Of a DNA stretch of 64,000 bases, positions 1 through 9,732 are shown one piece after another. The first letter of the stretch is position 1, and each line of letters opens with the position of its first letter. Both the position numbers and the translations under genes were made by a program. The stretch is from an uncultured Lachnospiraceae bacterium (GTDB taxonomy: Bacteria; Bacillota; Clostridia; Lachnospirales; Lachnospiraceae): assembly GCA_910583965.1 (NCBI GenBank), contig CAJUAE010000004.1, positions 1 through 64,000 of the forward strand, written 5' to 3'. The notes below the pieces were generated by a model, which made no database searches, had not been told where the DNA came from, and saw nothing but the letters and a program-made list of their open reading frames with translations.

Positions 1-59
1 TAACTATAAATTCCTTGATTTTTTAAGGAAAATCACTTGACAATATAGGGAGGAGAAAA

Positions 60-698
60 ATGGCGGAACGACCAGCATTTTATATTTATAATGGAAAAAT
101 TGTCAGTAAATTATATTCGTTTGAATGGTTTTCAGGTTTTGCGGTATCTCAAAAGCAAAAATCTGTAGAAAGTTTGCACAATGCAATTTTAAATGTAGAT
201 ATGACTGCGAAACCATTAGAAATTAGTACGAAAAGTAAAAAAGAGATTGGCAAGAAGTTGAGTGCGTTTTATCTTAAACTAAATGGTTATACCCTTGAGA
301 ATATTTTTCAGAGCGCAAAAGTTTTTGAAAGTGGTGGCCCATATCTTGATTTGCTTGAAGTGTCTCCTAAGGAAGCAAAGCATGATGAACGCTTACATCA
401 TTCGGGAAACTTAAAGGCATTTCGCTATCAGAATGAGAATTTTCCTTTGATTCCAAAAACAGTATTTTATGATTATATTTTTATTGCCGCTGTAAAAAGT
501 TCATTGGCAGCGGAGGAAATCAAAGCAATTTGCAATTATAATTATTTTACTGACATTGAGTTTAATCCTACAAAAAGTATTAATACGCAGGCAAGGACAG
601 TTGCAATCATTAAATTTATTTTGGAGGAATATGGATATTTGCCAGATTTTTCAAAGGACGAATTTATTCAATACCACAAAGAACATGTGGTGTATTAA
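60..698 (+). CDS. NADAR-type protein, DarT1-associated antitoxin-like
   Basis: A 212-residue soluble protein starting at an ATG with a GGGAGGAG ribosome site 5 bases upstream. It resembles, from memory, the NADAR proteins found beside DarT1 DNA ADP-ribosyltransferases. Matching stretches are EWFSGFAVSQKQKS near residue 22, an AFQS-like segment read here as IFQSAKVFESGGP around 82-95, and FTDIEFNPTKSIN around 162-174. Proteins of this family remove ADP-ribose from guanine bases and so neutralise the toxin. A DarT partner would be expected directly upstream, outside the window. No toxin gene follows: the next gene is an unrelated membrane protein. The family call is pattern recognition and was not tested by a profile search. 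Confidence 0.6.
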   Translation: MAERPAFYIYNGKIVSKLYSFEWFSGFAVSQKQKSVESLHNAILNVDMTAKPLEISTKSKKEIGKKLSAFYLKLNGYTLENIFQSAKVFESGGPYLDLLEVSPKEAKHDERLHHSGNLKAFRYQNENFPLIPKTVFYDYIFIAAVKSSLAAEEIKAICNYNYFTDIEFNPTKSINTQARTVAIIKFILEEYGYLPDFSKDEFIQYHKEHVVY

Positions 699-833
699 GT
701 GAAAGCAATATATTGTTTTTGCTCAAAAAATAAACTTTTATAGATAAAAAAATGATATTTAATTGGTTTTGTGATAAAATATTCATGATTGGTAGAAAAA
801 TATTAATATTTTGTTTAGGAAAGGAGTTTTTAG

Positions 834-1583
834 ATGGAAAAATATTTACCTGTCATGAGTGAGGAGTATAAAAGGAAACACTATGCTCAAGGGGTGTTTC
901 ATGCTATCAAGAAGAAAACGGCAAAGATTTCTTTTGGGATTTATATTTTTTTCGGGATTGTGCTCTTAGGAGGTGCATATGGAGTCTATTGGTCACTCGG
1001 AAGAATAGAAGGCTATCGTTTGGATGGACAAGAGGATCTTATTAGTGCTGGCTATGTTATAATGGGAGTTTTTGCATTTCTTGCTGTTATTGCTTTGGCT
1101 AGTATTATTATCACAATTATTCGTCATACACGAGGAACGAAAAAATGGAAAGAAAAATGCGCAAAGAACAACGGATATACTATAAGTGATATGAACGAGT
1201 TTGAAAGCCAGACAATGAAAATGGAATGTCGTGTGGTTAAGCTTCTTGGTACAGCGCAAGCTCTGGCAAATGGACAGTCCGATGGTATTTTGACAAAGGA
1301 TTATATTTATTTGGCAGATGCACATCATTCGATTCTGAAGCTTTCTGATCTTTCGGCGGCTTGTGTGGTTAAGCAGACGATATCCGTAGATAGTATGCCA
1401 GTACATAAAGATCACGATTATCTTACAGTTATGCTTTTGAGCAGAAATGGAAGCATTGCTATCGCAGAATGTTCTGAGGAATCTGGCAGAGAACTAATCA
1501 CATTTTTAAAGAAAATAAATTCCAATATTTATACAGCGGATGGGAATGTGATTTCTGATGAAGCCTTTGAGCGGTTGCGATAA
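834..1583 (+). CDS. Unknown two-TM membrane protein
   Basis: A 249-residue protein with a good ribosome site (AAAGGAG, spaced 7-8 bases). After a basic N-terminal tail of about 30 residues there are two hydrophobic segments, roughly 33-54 and 70-95. A positively charged stop-transfer stretch (RHTRGTKKWKEK) follows, then a soluble C-terminal domain of about 140 residues that is predicted to be cytoplasmic. No catalytic motif was recognised. It is followed by an intrinsic terminator and forms a single-gene unit. The layout resembles the unknown membrane protein at 40073-40666, but no clear residue match was seen between them. Confidence 0.75.
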   Translation: MEKYLPVMSEEYKRKHYAQGVFHAIKKKTAKISFGIYIFFGIVLLGGAYGVYWSLGRIEGYRLDGQEDLISAGYVIMGVFAFLAVIALASIIITIIRHTRGTKKWKEKCAKNNGYTISDMNEFESQTMKMECRVVKLLGTAQALANGQSDGILTKDYIYLADAHHSILKLSDLSAACVVKQTISVDSMPVHKDHDYLTVMLLSRNGSIAIAECSEESGRELITFLKKINSNIYTADGNVISDEAFERLR

Positions 1584-1624
1584 ATAATTATAGGATATTG
1601 ATTAGTTAGATAGATTGATAAAGT

Positions 1625-1667
1625 AAAAAATCACGAGTGTTTTATAAAAACGCATCGTGATTTTTTT
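1625..1667 (+). terminator. Intrinsic terminator after the 834-1583 gene
   Basis: A 12-bp perfect stem (AAAAAATCACGA pairing with TCGTGATTTTTT) with a T-run at the 3' side. The A-rich left arm would let it work in both directions. The repeat element at 1667 begins directly at the end of its T-run. Confidence 0.85.
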
Positions 1668-1738
1668 ATGCGCAGACCCGTGCAGAGGAAATAAGCCGCT
1701 AAGGCGGCGCACGGGTCGCGCGGTGAGTAGGAGACATT
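1667..1738. repeat. Dispersed double-hairpin repeat, copy 1 (5' part)
   Basis: Begins TATGCGCAGA right after the terminator. It contains a perfect 9-bp arm pair, GACCCGTGC with GCACGGGTC, enclosing GCCGC-taag-GCGGC. The same sequence recurs almost unchanged at 39862-39960. The second hairpin of the family (GAGTAGG...CCTACTC) is cut off after GAGTAGGAGA. Confidence 0.8.
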
Positions 1739-1802
1739 ATTTTTTGAATGTACTAAAATATAAAAATACATATGAGGATAAATCAAAAACTCATGAGTAA
1801 AG

Positions 1803-1835
1803 GTCATTGTATCTGATACAATGACAAAATATAAT
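1803..1835 (+). promoter_or_regulatory. Xylan operon promoter with overlapping palindromic operator
   Basis: A sigma-A-type promoter: -35 TTGTAT at 1807-1812, a 17-bp gap, and -10 TATAAT at 1830-1835. A 23-bp palindrome at 1803-1825 (11-bp arms GTCATTGTATC around one T) covers the -35 box and most of the spacer, which is the geometry of a repressor site. A partial second half-site, TTGTATC, follows at 1838-1844. The regulator is not encoded nearby. Repression by a LacI- or ROK-type xylose sensor is an inference. Confidence 0.7.
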
Positions 1836-1883
1836 AATTGTATCTATTTTAATACATTAAAAATATACACTATGGAGGAGAAT

Positions 1884-3410
1884 ATGGTAGAAGAAAAAAA
1901 GATTGTGATAAATCAGGATATGAAAGTGCCATTTCATAATAATGTGGATTTCTGTATTGGAACAGGACGTATGGGACTTGCTCTGACGCAGGAGTATCAA
2001 GAGCAGTTGCAACTAGTGCAGAAGGAGATTGGCTTTCGACATATTAGGGGGCATGGACTTTTTTGTGATGATATGGGCATCTATCAGGAATACGAGGAGA
2101 ATGGTGTAACCAAAGTGGAGTACAATTACACATATTTGGACAGGGTAATGGATTTTTATAAAAGTGTGGGATTGCGTCCATTTTTGGAGTTGGGCTTTAT
2201 GCCAGAGAAGCTTGCACGCGGTGCGCAGACAATTTTTTATTGGAAAGGAAATACAACTCCGCCGCGTGATTATGCGGTGTGGTGTGACATGGTGCAAAGT
2301 TTGTTACATCATCTGATGGACCGCTATGGTGCGGAGGAAGTTGTGACATGGCCAATCGAGGTATGGAATGAGCCAAATCTGTGCGGATTTTGGGAGAATG
2401 CAGATATGCAGGAATACTTTCGGCTTTTTCATAGAACATTTGACGCAGTTAAGGCAGTGGATAGTAGATTTTGCGTGGGAGGTCCTGCGGTTTGCGGTGG
2501 TACAGACGAGGTGTGGATTCGTGCTTTTATGGAATACTGTAAGGAAAATAAGATTGCAGTGGATTTTGTAACCCGACATCACTACACGATTGAGCAGCCT
2601 GAGAGTGTGGGGCATTATGATTATGTGAAGCTAATAAATCCAGATAATGGCTTTGAAAATTTGAAAACATCGCGCGATATTGTTGACTCTTTTGCGGCGT
2701 TTAGGAATATCCCAATTCATATTACGGAGTTCAATACTTCGTATACTCCCAAGAGTGTAATCCATGATACAAATCTAAATGCGGCGTTTATCGCACATCA
2801 GTTGTCGCGGTTGGGCGATGGGAATACATCATATTCTTATTGGACTTTTGGCGATGTGTTTGAAGAACAAGGTGTGCCATTCACGCCATTTCATGGTGGA
2901 TTTGGGTTAGTGGCGGACGGTTGTATTCCCAAGCCAACGTTCTGGACCTTTGCATTTTACAAAAAGTTGCAGGAAAATAACGCAACATGTGTTTATAGAA
3001 ATGAGAATTTGGTGGTTTTGAGAAAGCCAAATGGGAGTTACCTAGGCGTGGGCTGGAATCCTGCAAGATTAAACACAGAGGAAAAACACATAGTGCTTTC
3101 CCTAGCGGTGGAAGCAGGAGTGTATAGTCTTTTGACAAAAACAGTGGATGAGGAGACTTGTAATCCTTTAAAGATGTGGCATGATCTAGGTGAGCCTGCA
3201 AATCTATCAGAGGAACAGAAAAAGCTTTTGCAGCAGGCAGCACAACCTTTTGTACAGACACAGCGGTTGAAAAGTGTAGGTTCAGAAGTGGAAATTACGT
3301 TGTTACTGAAACAAAACGCAGTTGTTTATTTTGAAGTGTGGAAGTGTGATGTGCAGTCTGACCGCGGTTATGATTATGAGCGCGCAGTTTCTGGCAATGG
3401 CATCTTTTAA
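1884..3410 (+). CDS. GH39 beta-xylosidase
   Basis: A 508-residue cytoplasmic glycoside hydrolase with no signal peptide. The ATG at 1884 is chosen because GGAGGAG lies 3-4 bases before it; an in-frame ATG at 1821 has no ribosome site and overlaps the operator. The N-terminal half is a TIM barrel. The acid/base Glu is in WNEPN (about residue 163) and the nucleophile Glu is in HITEFN (about residue 282), the spacing expected for GH39. A C-terminal beta-sandwich region follows. It should release xylose from short xylo-oligosaccharides. It is the first gene of a five-gene xylan operon. Confidence 0.85.
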   Translation: MVEEKKIVINQDMKVPFHNNVDFCIGTGRMGLALTQEYQEQLQLVQKEIGFRHIRGHGLFCDDMGIYQEYEENGVTKVEYNYTYLDRVMDFYKSVGLRPFLELGFMPEKLARGAQTIFYWKGNTTPPRDYAVWCDMVQSLLHHLMDRYGAEEVVTWPIEVWNEPNLCGFWENADMQEYFRLFHRTFDAVKAVDSRFCVGGPAVCGGTDEVWIRAFMEYCKENKIAVDFVTRHHYTIEQPESVGHYDYVKLINPDNGFENLKTSRDIVDSFAAFRNIPIHITEFNTSYTPKSVIHDTNLNAAFIAHQLSRLGDGNTSYSYWTFGDVFEEQGVPFTPFHGGFGLVADGCIPKPTFWTFAFYKKLQENNATCVYRNENLVVLRKPNGSYLGVGWNPARLNTEEKHIVLSLAVEAGVYSLLTKTVDEETCNPLKMWHDLGEPANLSEEQKKLLQQAAQPFVQTQRLKSVGSEVEITLLLKQNAVVYFEVWKCDVQSDRGYDYERAVSGNGIF

Positions 3411-3479
3411 GAAGTTTTAACAATACGATTGTATGAAGATTTCAAGAAGTTAGAGAAGTCACAGGAAGGAAATAAGAAT

Positions 3480-4922
3480 ATGAATACAGAAAAAATAACA
3501 ATAGGTTACAAAGGTATGAATGATGCCAATCCACTCATAACACAGCGGTTTGGCGCTGATCCGTATGCGATGGTTTACAAGGACAGAGTGTATATTTATA
3601 TGACTGCTGATGCATTTGAGTACAATACAGACGGGAGTGTCAAGGAAAATACATACAGTAAAATTCACCGAATTAATATAATCTCGACAGAGGATATGGT
3701 TAACTTTACTGACCATGGTTCTGTCAATGCGGCTTCACACACAGGAATTGCAAAATGGGCAAAAAATTCATGGGCGCCTGCCGCAGCGTGGAAAGAAATT
3801 GATGGAAAAGATCAATTCTTTTTATACTTTGCAGATGGAGGTGGTGGCATTGGCGTTTTGCAGGCAGACAGTCCTACGGGACCATTTCGCGATCCGTTGG
3901 GAAAGGGACTGATCACAAAAAAGACACCCAATTGTGCCGATGTATTGTGGTTGTTTGATCCAGCAGTGCTGATGGATGATGATGGTAGTGCTTATTTGTA
4001 TTTTGGTGGTGGTGTGCCAGAGGGGAAGGCGACTGCACCGGGAACGGCGAGAGTGGTAGCGCTTGGTGCGGACATGATTAGTATTATCGGGGAACCACAA
4101 ACAATTGAAGTGCCATATTTATTTGAGGATTCTGGAATTCACAAGGCAGGTGGAAAGTATTACTATACTTATTGCACAAATTGGCAGGTTGATGCGACAG
4201 GAACGCAACAGTATGGTTTTCATAATGGAGAAATTGCCTGTCTGGTCAGCGACGCGCCAATGGGGCCATTTGTATATCAAGAGACAATTTTAAAAAATCC
4301 GATTAGTTCTTTTGGACTGGAAAGCAATAATCATCATTGTGTTTTTAAATTTCATAATCAGTGGTATATCGCTTATCATACAAGGATTTTGGAGAAGGCA
4401 ATGGGTGTGGAGAAGGGATACCGCTGTACACACATTGACACATTTGAGATGCAAGACAACGGCATGATAGGAGAGATTAAACAGACTTTAAATGGTAGGA
4501 AACAGATTCGGTATGTGGATGCTTATCAGCAAAACTTGGCAGTCAATTTTGCTGTGATGGCAGGCGTAGATACCATAGAGGATAAAGGTGATGCTTATGA
4601 CAATGATACTATGGTACTGACAAATATTGACAATGGTGATTTTATTAAGATAGCAGGTGTAGATTTTGCAGAGGAATCGCCGACAATGTTTGCAGTTATG
4701 CTGCGGTGTGTGAAAGATGGCATGACAGACAGCGCGATACAAGTGCGTATTGATTGTTGTGAGGGAGAACTCTTGGCAAAACTTGTTGTCAATAACTTGA
4801 AAGAATGTGTGTTTGATAAGCGTGAGACACAACTTTTGACAACAGTTCAAGGGATTCATGATTTATATTTGATATTTGAAGGAGAAGACTATGAGATAAA
4901 AAGTTGGTGGTTTGAAAAATAG
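3480..4922 (+). CDS. GH43 arabinofuranosidase/xylosidase
   Basis: A 480-residue protein. The ATG at 3480 follows AGGAAGGA and is preferred to an in-frame upstream ATG at 3429. The five-bladed propeller signature is visible: catalytic base Asp in GADPYA (about residue 25), the pKa-modulating Asp in WLFDPAV near residue 160, and the probable acid Glu in FEDSGIH near residue 215. The C-terminal 150 residues look like a beta-sandwich of the carbohydrate-binding (CBM6-like) type. It probably removes arabinose from arabinoxylan oligomers; beta-xylosidase activity cannot be excluded. No signal peptide. Confidence 0.82.
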   Translation: MNTEKITIGYKGMNDANPLITQRFGADPYAMVYKDRVYIYMTADAFEYNTDGSVKENTYSKIHRINIISTEDMVNFTDHGSVNAASHTGIAKWAKNSWAPAAAWKEIDGKDQFFLYFADGGGGIGVLQADSPTGPFRDPLGKGLITKKTPNCADVLWLFDPAVLMDDDGSAYLYFGGGVPEGKATAPGTARVVALGADMISIIGEPQTIEVPYLFEDSGIHKAGGKYYYTYCTNWQVDATGTQQYGFHNGEIACLVSDAPMGPFVYQETILKNPISSFGLESNNHHCVFKFHNQWYIAYHTRILEKAMGVEKGYRCTHIDTFEMQDNGMIGEIKQTLNGRKQIRYVDAYQQNLAVNFAVMAGVDTIEDKGDAYDNDTMVLTNIDNGDFIKIAGVDFAEESPTMFAVMLRCVKDGMTDSAIQVRIDCCEGELLAKLVVNNLKECVFDKRETQLLTTVQGIHDLYLIFEGEDYEIKSWWFEK

Positions 4923-4986
4923 GAATAGCAAAAGGATGTTTGATGTGGAAATCTTTTAGAGATAGCAGAAAGTGAGATAAAATTAA

Positions 4987-7908
4987 ATGAACACATTTAC
5001 CATATTTGAGAACAATACTTTGGTACAGCTTTATATTGAAAAGGAGGCATACGAAGGTGTAAAGCGAATTGGTGTGCGTGTGGCGTGTGATATTGGATTG
5101 GTGACAAGCGTGGAACCTGAAATTTTGACAACACCACAGCAATGCAAAAGTGACAGGGTTGTCATATTTGCAACACTTGGAAGAAGCCCATTTTTGCAAG
5201 CATTGGAGACAGCAGGGAAATGGAGCAGTGCACAGATTCAAGGAAAACGTGAAGTTTACCAGATACAGGTTATACATATGCCTTTCGGAAATACAGCGTC
5301 TGTGAAAGAAGCGCTGGTTATCGCGGGGAGCGACAAGCGAGGGACAATCTACGGTATGTTTTGCTTGTCAAAGCTGTGTGGTGTATCACCATTGATTTAC
5401 TGGGGAGATGTTGTTCCACAGAAAAAGGATACAGTGATTTTGTCGATTGAAAGTGATTTCGTTTCCAAAGAACCCTCTGTGAAATATCGTGGTTTTTTTA
5501 TCAATGACGAGTGGCCTGCTTTTGGAAACTGGTGTGTGGAGACATTTGGTGGTGTCAATGCAAAGGCGTATGAGGAAATTTTTATTCTGTTGTTGCGCCT
5601 CAAAGGGAATTATATGTGGCCTGCAATGTGGGATTCTGTATTTTCGGAGGAGGGACCGGGACTTGCAAGTGCAGAGCTTGCGGACATCTATGGTATTGTT
5701 ATGGGGACATCGCATCATGAACCGCTGTGTCGCGCGGGTGCAGAATGGCAACGGATTTATCAGCAGTATGGCACAGACAACACATGGAGTTTTGTGTCAA
5801 ACAAAGAGGCAATTACAGAATTTTGGAAAGATGGTATTTTGCGCAACAAGCCATTTGAGAATGTGATAACAATCGGAATGCGCGGGGAGAGTGATTCTAT
5901 GCTTCTTCCAGAGGATGCGAAGCTTGCAGACAATGTGCAAGTTATCAAAGATGCCATTGTGGCGCAGCACACACTTTTGCGCAAATATATGGATAAAGAT
6001 TTAAAGGACATTCCACGTATGCTCGCTATCTATAAAGAGGTGGAGGACTATTATTATGGAGATGCAACCTGTGCAGGTTTGAAGGGGTGGACAGAGCTTG
6101 ATGATGTGATTTTGTTGCTTTGTGAAGATAATTTTGGCAATACTAGAGGACTTCCAGATGAGGCAGATAGAAAACATCCGGGTGGATATGGCATGTATTA
6201 TCATTTTGATTATCATGGTGGTCCAATCAGCTATGAGTGGCAGAATACGGCGCGTTTGACTAAGACATGGGAACAGATGACACAGGCTTATGAATATGGG
6301 GTTCGTGAACTTTGGATTGTCAATGTGGGTGATTTGAAAGGGGCAGAATATCCACTGTGTTATTTTATGGATTTGGCATATGATTATGAGACTTACAGCC
6401 AGAAGAATAAGACCGAGGAGTATGTAAAAACATGGATTGAACAACAGTTTGGAAATCGCCTTGACAAGAATGATAAACAAGATTTGTTTGTGTTATTGGA
6501 TGGCTATACAAAATGGAATGCGGCAAGACATCCTGAGGCAATGGCGCCAGATATTTATCATCCTTGCCATTTTCGTGAGGGGGAACGTGTCTGGAATGAA
6601 GTGCACAGGTTGACAGAGATAGCAGAGCGGTTAAAGGAGCATATGCCAGAGGAGTGTATGAATGCATATGGCAGTATGATTTATTATCCAGCGATGGCGT
6701 CTCTTAATTTGATATTAATGCATATTGAAGCGGGGTGGAATGCCTTTTATGCCAAACAAGGTAGTATGGGGGCGAATACTTATGCTGCACATGTGAAATG
6801 GCGTGTGATGAAAGACCATCAGTATGTGCAGGAATACCACGCGTTGGCGAATGGCAAGTGGAATCATATGATGGATTCTGCACATACAGGTTTTCGGAGT
6901 TGGGATGCTAACAACTGGATGTATCCGACAGTGCAGGAAGTAATACCACTTCCAATAGCGAAGATAATTGTCGGCTTTCGCGGTGGAGAAGCGTATCATC
7001 TAGGTACGCACTGGCAGGATAGTGTTTATCCTTGTAATGATGATTTTACTAGACCAGATACAAAAGATGTGATTATCGAGCTTGGCAGCCGTGGAGATGT
7101 GGATTTTTCATACCAAGTGCAGTGTGATAAACCATGGGTATGTTTTGACAAAACTGAGGGAACTGTCGAAAGCCTAACAAAAGGAAAAGATAGCATTGTG
7201 ATAACTTGTGACAGAACCAAATTAGAAGGCAGGGAATGTGCGCAAGTCGAGATTATTGTCACTTTTGTCAATGGTGAAAAAACAGTTGGAAAACTAAAAC
7301 TTCTAGCAGAAGCAGCAGATGAAATTACTTACCCAGCAGGTACTTATATTGAGAAACAGGGTTATATTGCTATGAACGCAGACGGTTTTACCGAGAAAAA
7401 GAACATAGAAAATGAGGGGTTTTCTGTCATTGCACATCTTGGCAGAATGGGTTCTGCTGTAAAGGCTTTTCCTATCACGAAATCATGGATTGATGTGGCG
7501 GACGCACCTTATTTGCGCTATACGTTTGCAGCAGAAAATGCGGGAGATTATAGGATACAGTTTTATCTGTTGCCCAGAAATCCTGTAGAAAAAGGGGCGC
7601 GTATGTGCCTTGCTTACGCTGTAAATGAAGATCATAAGAAAATCCTTAACACTGTGTCAAACTCTTTTCACGCGGATTGTACTTGTGAGGAATGGAATCG
7701 TGGCGTGCTTGACAATATGCGTGTTATTGAATCCGTTGTTTCGGTGAAAAAAGGAGAGAATCAGTTGTATTTCTATGCGGCAGACCCGGGAATTATTTTG
7801 GAACGTATTGTATTGTATTCCAACAACACCAAATTGCCAGAGTCCTATCTAGGACCAGTCGAAAGTTGGCGGATTAGCACATCTTCAGGGCAGAAATTGG
7901 GGCAATAA
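4987..7908 (+). CDS. GH115 xylan alpha-1,2-glucuronidase
   Basis: A 973-residue protein close to the usual GH115 length of about 950. GH115 hallmarks are seen in order: a GSDKRGTIYG segment at about 118, RGFFINDEWPA at about 169, LRLKGNYMWPAMW at about 203, GTSHHEPL at about 240, and a long helical middle with WQNTARLTKTWEQM. A C-terminal beta domain follows. The enzyme removes (4-O-methyl-)glucuronic acid from xylan side chains. The ribosome site is weak (GAGATAA), suggesting translation partly coupled to the upstream gene. No signal peptide, so it acts on imported oligomers. Confidence 0.9.
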   Translation: MNTFTIFENNTLVQLYIEKEAYEGVKRIGVRVACDIGLVTSVEPEILTTPQQCKSDRVVIFATLGRSPFLQALETAGKWSSAQIQGKREVYQIQVIHMPFGNTASVKEALVIAGSDKRGTIYGMFCLSKLCGVSPLIYWGDVVPQKKDTVILSIESDFVSKEPSVKYRGFFINDEWPAFGNWCVETFGGVNAKAYEEIFILLLRLKGNYMWPAMWDSVFSEEGPGLASAELADIYGIVMGTSHHEPLCRAGAEWQRIYQQYGTDNTWSFVSNKEAITEFWKDGILRNKPFENVITIGMRGESDSMLLPEDAKLADNVQVIKDAIVAQHTLLRKYMDKDLKDIPRMLAIYKEVEDYYYGDATCAGLKGWTELDDVILLLCEDNFGNTRGLPDEADRKHPGGYGMYYHFDYHGGPISYEWQNTARLTKTWEQMTQAYEYGVRELWIVNVGDLKGAEYPLCYFMDLAYDYETYSQKNKTEEYVKTWIEQQFGNRLDKNDKQDLFVLLDGYTKWNAARHPEAMAPDIYHPCHFREGERVWNEVHRLTEIAERLKEHMPEECMNAYGSMIYYPAMASLNLILMHIEAGWNAFYAKQGSMGANTYAAHVKWRVMKDHQYVQEYHALANGKWNHMMDSAHTGFRSWDANNWMYPTVQEVIPLPIAKIIVGFRGGEAYHLGTHWQDSVYPCNDDFTRPDTKDVIIELGSRGDVDFSYQVQCDKPWVCFDKTEGTVESLTKGKDSIVITCDRTKLEGRECAQVEIIVTFVNGEKTVGKLKLLAEAADEITYPAGTYIEKQGYIAMNADGFTEKKNIENEGFSVIAHLGRMGSAVKAFPITKSWIDVADAPYLRYTFAAENAGDYRIQFYLLPRNPVEKGARMCLAYAVNEDHKKILNTVSNSFHADCTCEEWNRGVLDNMRVIESVVSVKKGENQLYFYAADPGIILERIVLYSNNTKLPESYLGPVESWRISTSSGQKLGQ

Positions 7909-7950
7909 AAGTATCAATAAATTTTTAAACACAAAAAGGAGATAGGAATT

Positions 7951-9669
7951 ATGACAGGACCAAAAGCACCAAAAGATCCCAAAAAGAAACGCCAGGGATT
8001 TTATATTATGAGAAATAAGCAGATTTCTGGCTCCATACAACCAAATGGAACAGGGATTCAATTTATTTATTTAAATGATGAACGCATGATATCAAGCGCG
8101 CGGATTGTAGGAAACATTACTGACGAGACAATGCTTAAAATGCTTACGACAACAAAAGGATTCCGCAGACTGGTGCACAGTATTGGTGTTAGTGTGGAGA
8201 TGGATGGTGTGAACAAGAAAGTGGAATTTGCATTTCAGATGTACGGGAAATCCGATCCATATCAATCGGGGACGACGCTTCGCATGGAAGTTCCAACAGA
8301 TGGCATGGAGTATATACTGGATTTGTCAGCTTATGACTGGTCAGAGGATGACAATATTCCGGGTCAGATTCGTTTTGTATTTGACGAGCCACAAAAAGAC
8401 AGTGGCGCAGCACAGGCTCTGGCAACAGTTCAGTTGTATCTAAATGATGGTTTTTCAGCACCAGAGCCAGAATTGGAGGAAACAGTTGATTTTGCATGTA
8501 GCGAGTATCAGGAAATGCTGCAAAAATCTGTGATGCAGCTTGGAAATAATGCACGACTAAAATCTGCCATTGATCGGGCAAAGCAAGGTGAAGATATCAC
8601 AATTGCCTTTATTGGTGGCTCGATTACGCAGGGTGCTGGTGCGGTTCCAATCAATACAAAGTGTTATGCATGGCGGACGTTTGAAGGATTTTGCCGCCTT
8701 GCTGGAAAAGGGGTGGACGAGAATATTCACTATATAAAGGCAGGTGTAGGTGGAACCCCTTCTGAGCTTGGTATGATACGCTATGAGCGTGATGTGTGTA
8801 GAAATGGAGCAGTGACACCAGATATTGTGGTTGTAGAGTTTGCAGTGAATGACGAGGGAGACGAAACAAAGGGTGTTTGTTATGAATCGCTCGTTAGAAA
8901 GATTCTAGCAGCGGAGAATAAACCTGCTGTGATATTGCTGTTTGCAGTGTTTGCTAATGATTGGAATTTACAGGAGCGGCTTTGTGTGATAGGTGAGCGT
9001 TATCATTTGCCAATGGTCAGCACGCGAGATTGCGTGGTGGATCAGTTTTACAAAAAAGCAGGTGCAGGTAGAGTGGTGACAAAGAATCAGTTCTTTTATG
9101 ATTGTTTTCATCCAACAAATATTGGACATCAGATTATGTCAGATGGTTTGCTTTCTTTATTACAAAAGATAGACAAAAGTCCAATGGAAGAAGACATACT
9201 AAATTTGTCGACGGTTCCGGCAGTAATTGGTGATACATTTGAGCAGGTCTGGTTGTATGACCGAAACAGTAAAGTAGATTCGGTAAAGATTTTATCGACT
9301 GGAGATTTTTCGGAGACAGACGAAGAATTACAGGGTGTCGAAATGGATAGAAACTTAACGCAAACCAAAGAGTTTCCATATAACTGGAAGCATATAAAAG
9401 GTGCAAAGCCATTTGTTATGGAAGTTTGTTGCACTAGCCTTGTAATGATAAACAAAGATTCGGGTGCGCCGGACGCAGGATGTGCACAAGTGTTTGTGGA
9501 CGGACAAGAAGTGCTTTTTGTAGATCCTAAGGTTAATGGTTGGACACACTGCAATCCATTAATTTGCTTCCAGAATAGAGAGCGCAGGACATGGCATGTT
9601 GAAGTTAGAATGCAGCAGGGAGATGAGGACAAAGAATTTACAATACTTGGTTTTGGTATAGTGCGTTGA
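7951..9669 (+). CDS. SGNH/GDSL-type carbohydrate esterase
   Basis: A 572-residue protein with a ribosome site AAAAGGAGA. The N-terminal 190 residues form a probable jelly-roll domain. The SGNH hydrolase core then carries block I GGSITQG (Ser about 224), block III as VVVEFAVNDE (Asn in block III), and the Asp-x-x-His pair in DCFHPTN (Asp about 384, His about 387). A further beta-sandwich of about 150 residues ends the protein. Its place between a glucuronidase and a xylosidase suggests it removes acetyl groups from xylo-oligosaccharides. The CE family number cannot be fixed by eye. Confidence 0.8.
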   Translation: MTGPKAPKDPKKKRQGFYIMRNKQISGSIQPNGTGIQFIYLNDERMISSARIVGNITDETMLKMLTTTKGFRRLVHSIGVSVEMDGVNKKVEFAFQMYGKSDPYQSGTTLRMEVPTDGMEYILDLSAYDWSEDDNIPGQIRFVFDEPQKDSGAAQALATVQLYLNDGFSAPEPELEETVDFACSEYQEMLQKSVMQLGNNARLKSAIDRAKQGEDITIAFIGGSITQGAGAVPINTKCYAWRTFEGFCRLAGKGVDENIHYIKAGVGGTPSELGMIRYERDVCRNGAVTPDIVVVEFAVNDEGDETKGVCYESLVRKILAAENKPAVILLFAVFANDWNLQERLCVIGERYHLPMVSTRDCVVDQFYKKAGAGRVVTKNQFFYDCFHPTNIGHQIMSDGLLSLLQKIDKSPMEEDILNLSTVPAVIGDTFEQVWLYDRNSKVDSVKILSTGDFSETDEELQGVEMDRNLTQTKEFPYNWKHIKGAKPFVMEVCCTSLVMINKDSGAPDAGCAQVFVDGQEVLFVDPKVNGWTHCNPLICFQNRERRTWHVEVRMQQGDEDKEFTILGFGIVR

Positions 9670-9732
9670 GAGTCTTGTCGTCAAATGAGGTAGCGTTAAG
9701 GATTGATAGTTTTGTGTAGATAGAGGAAAAAA

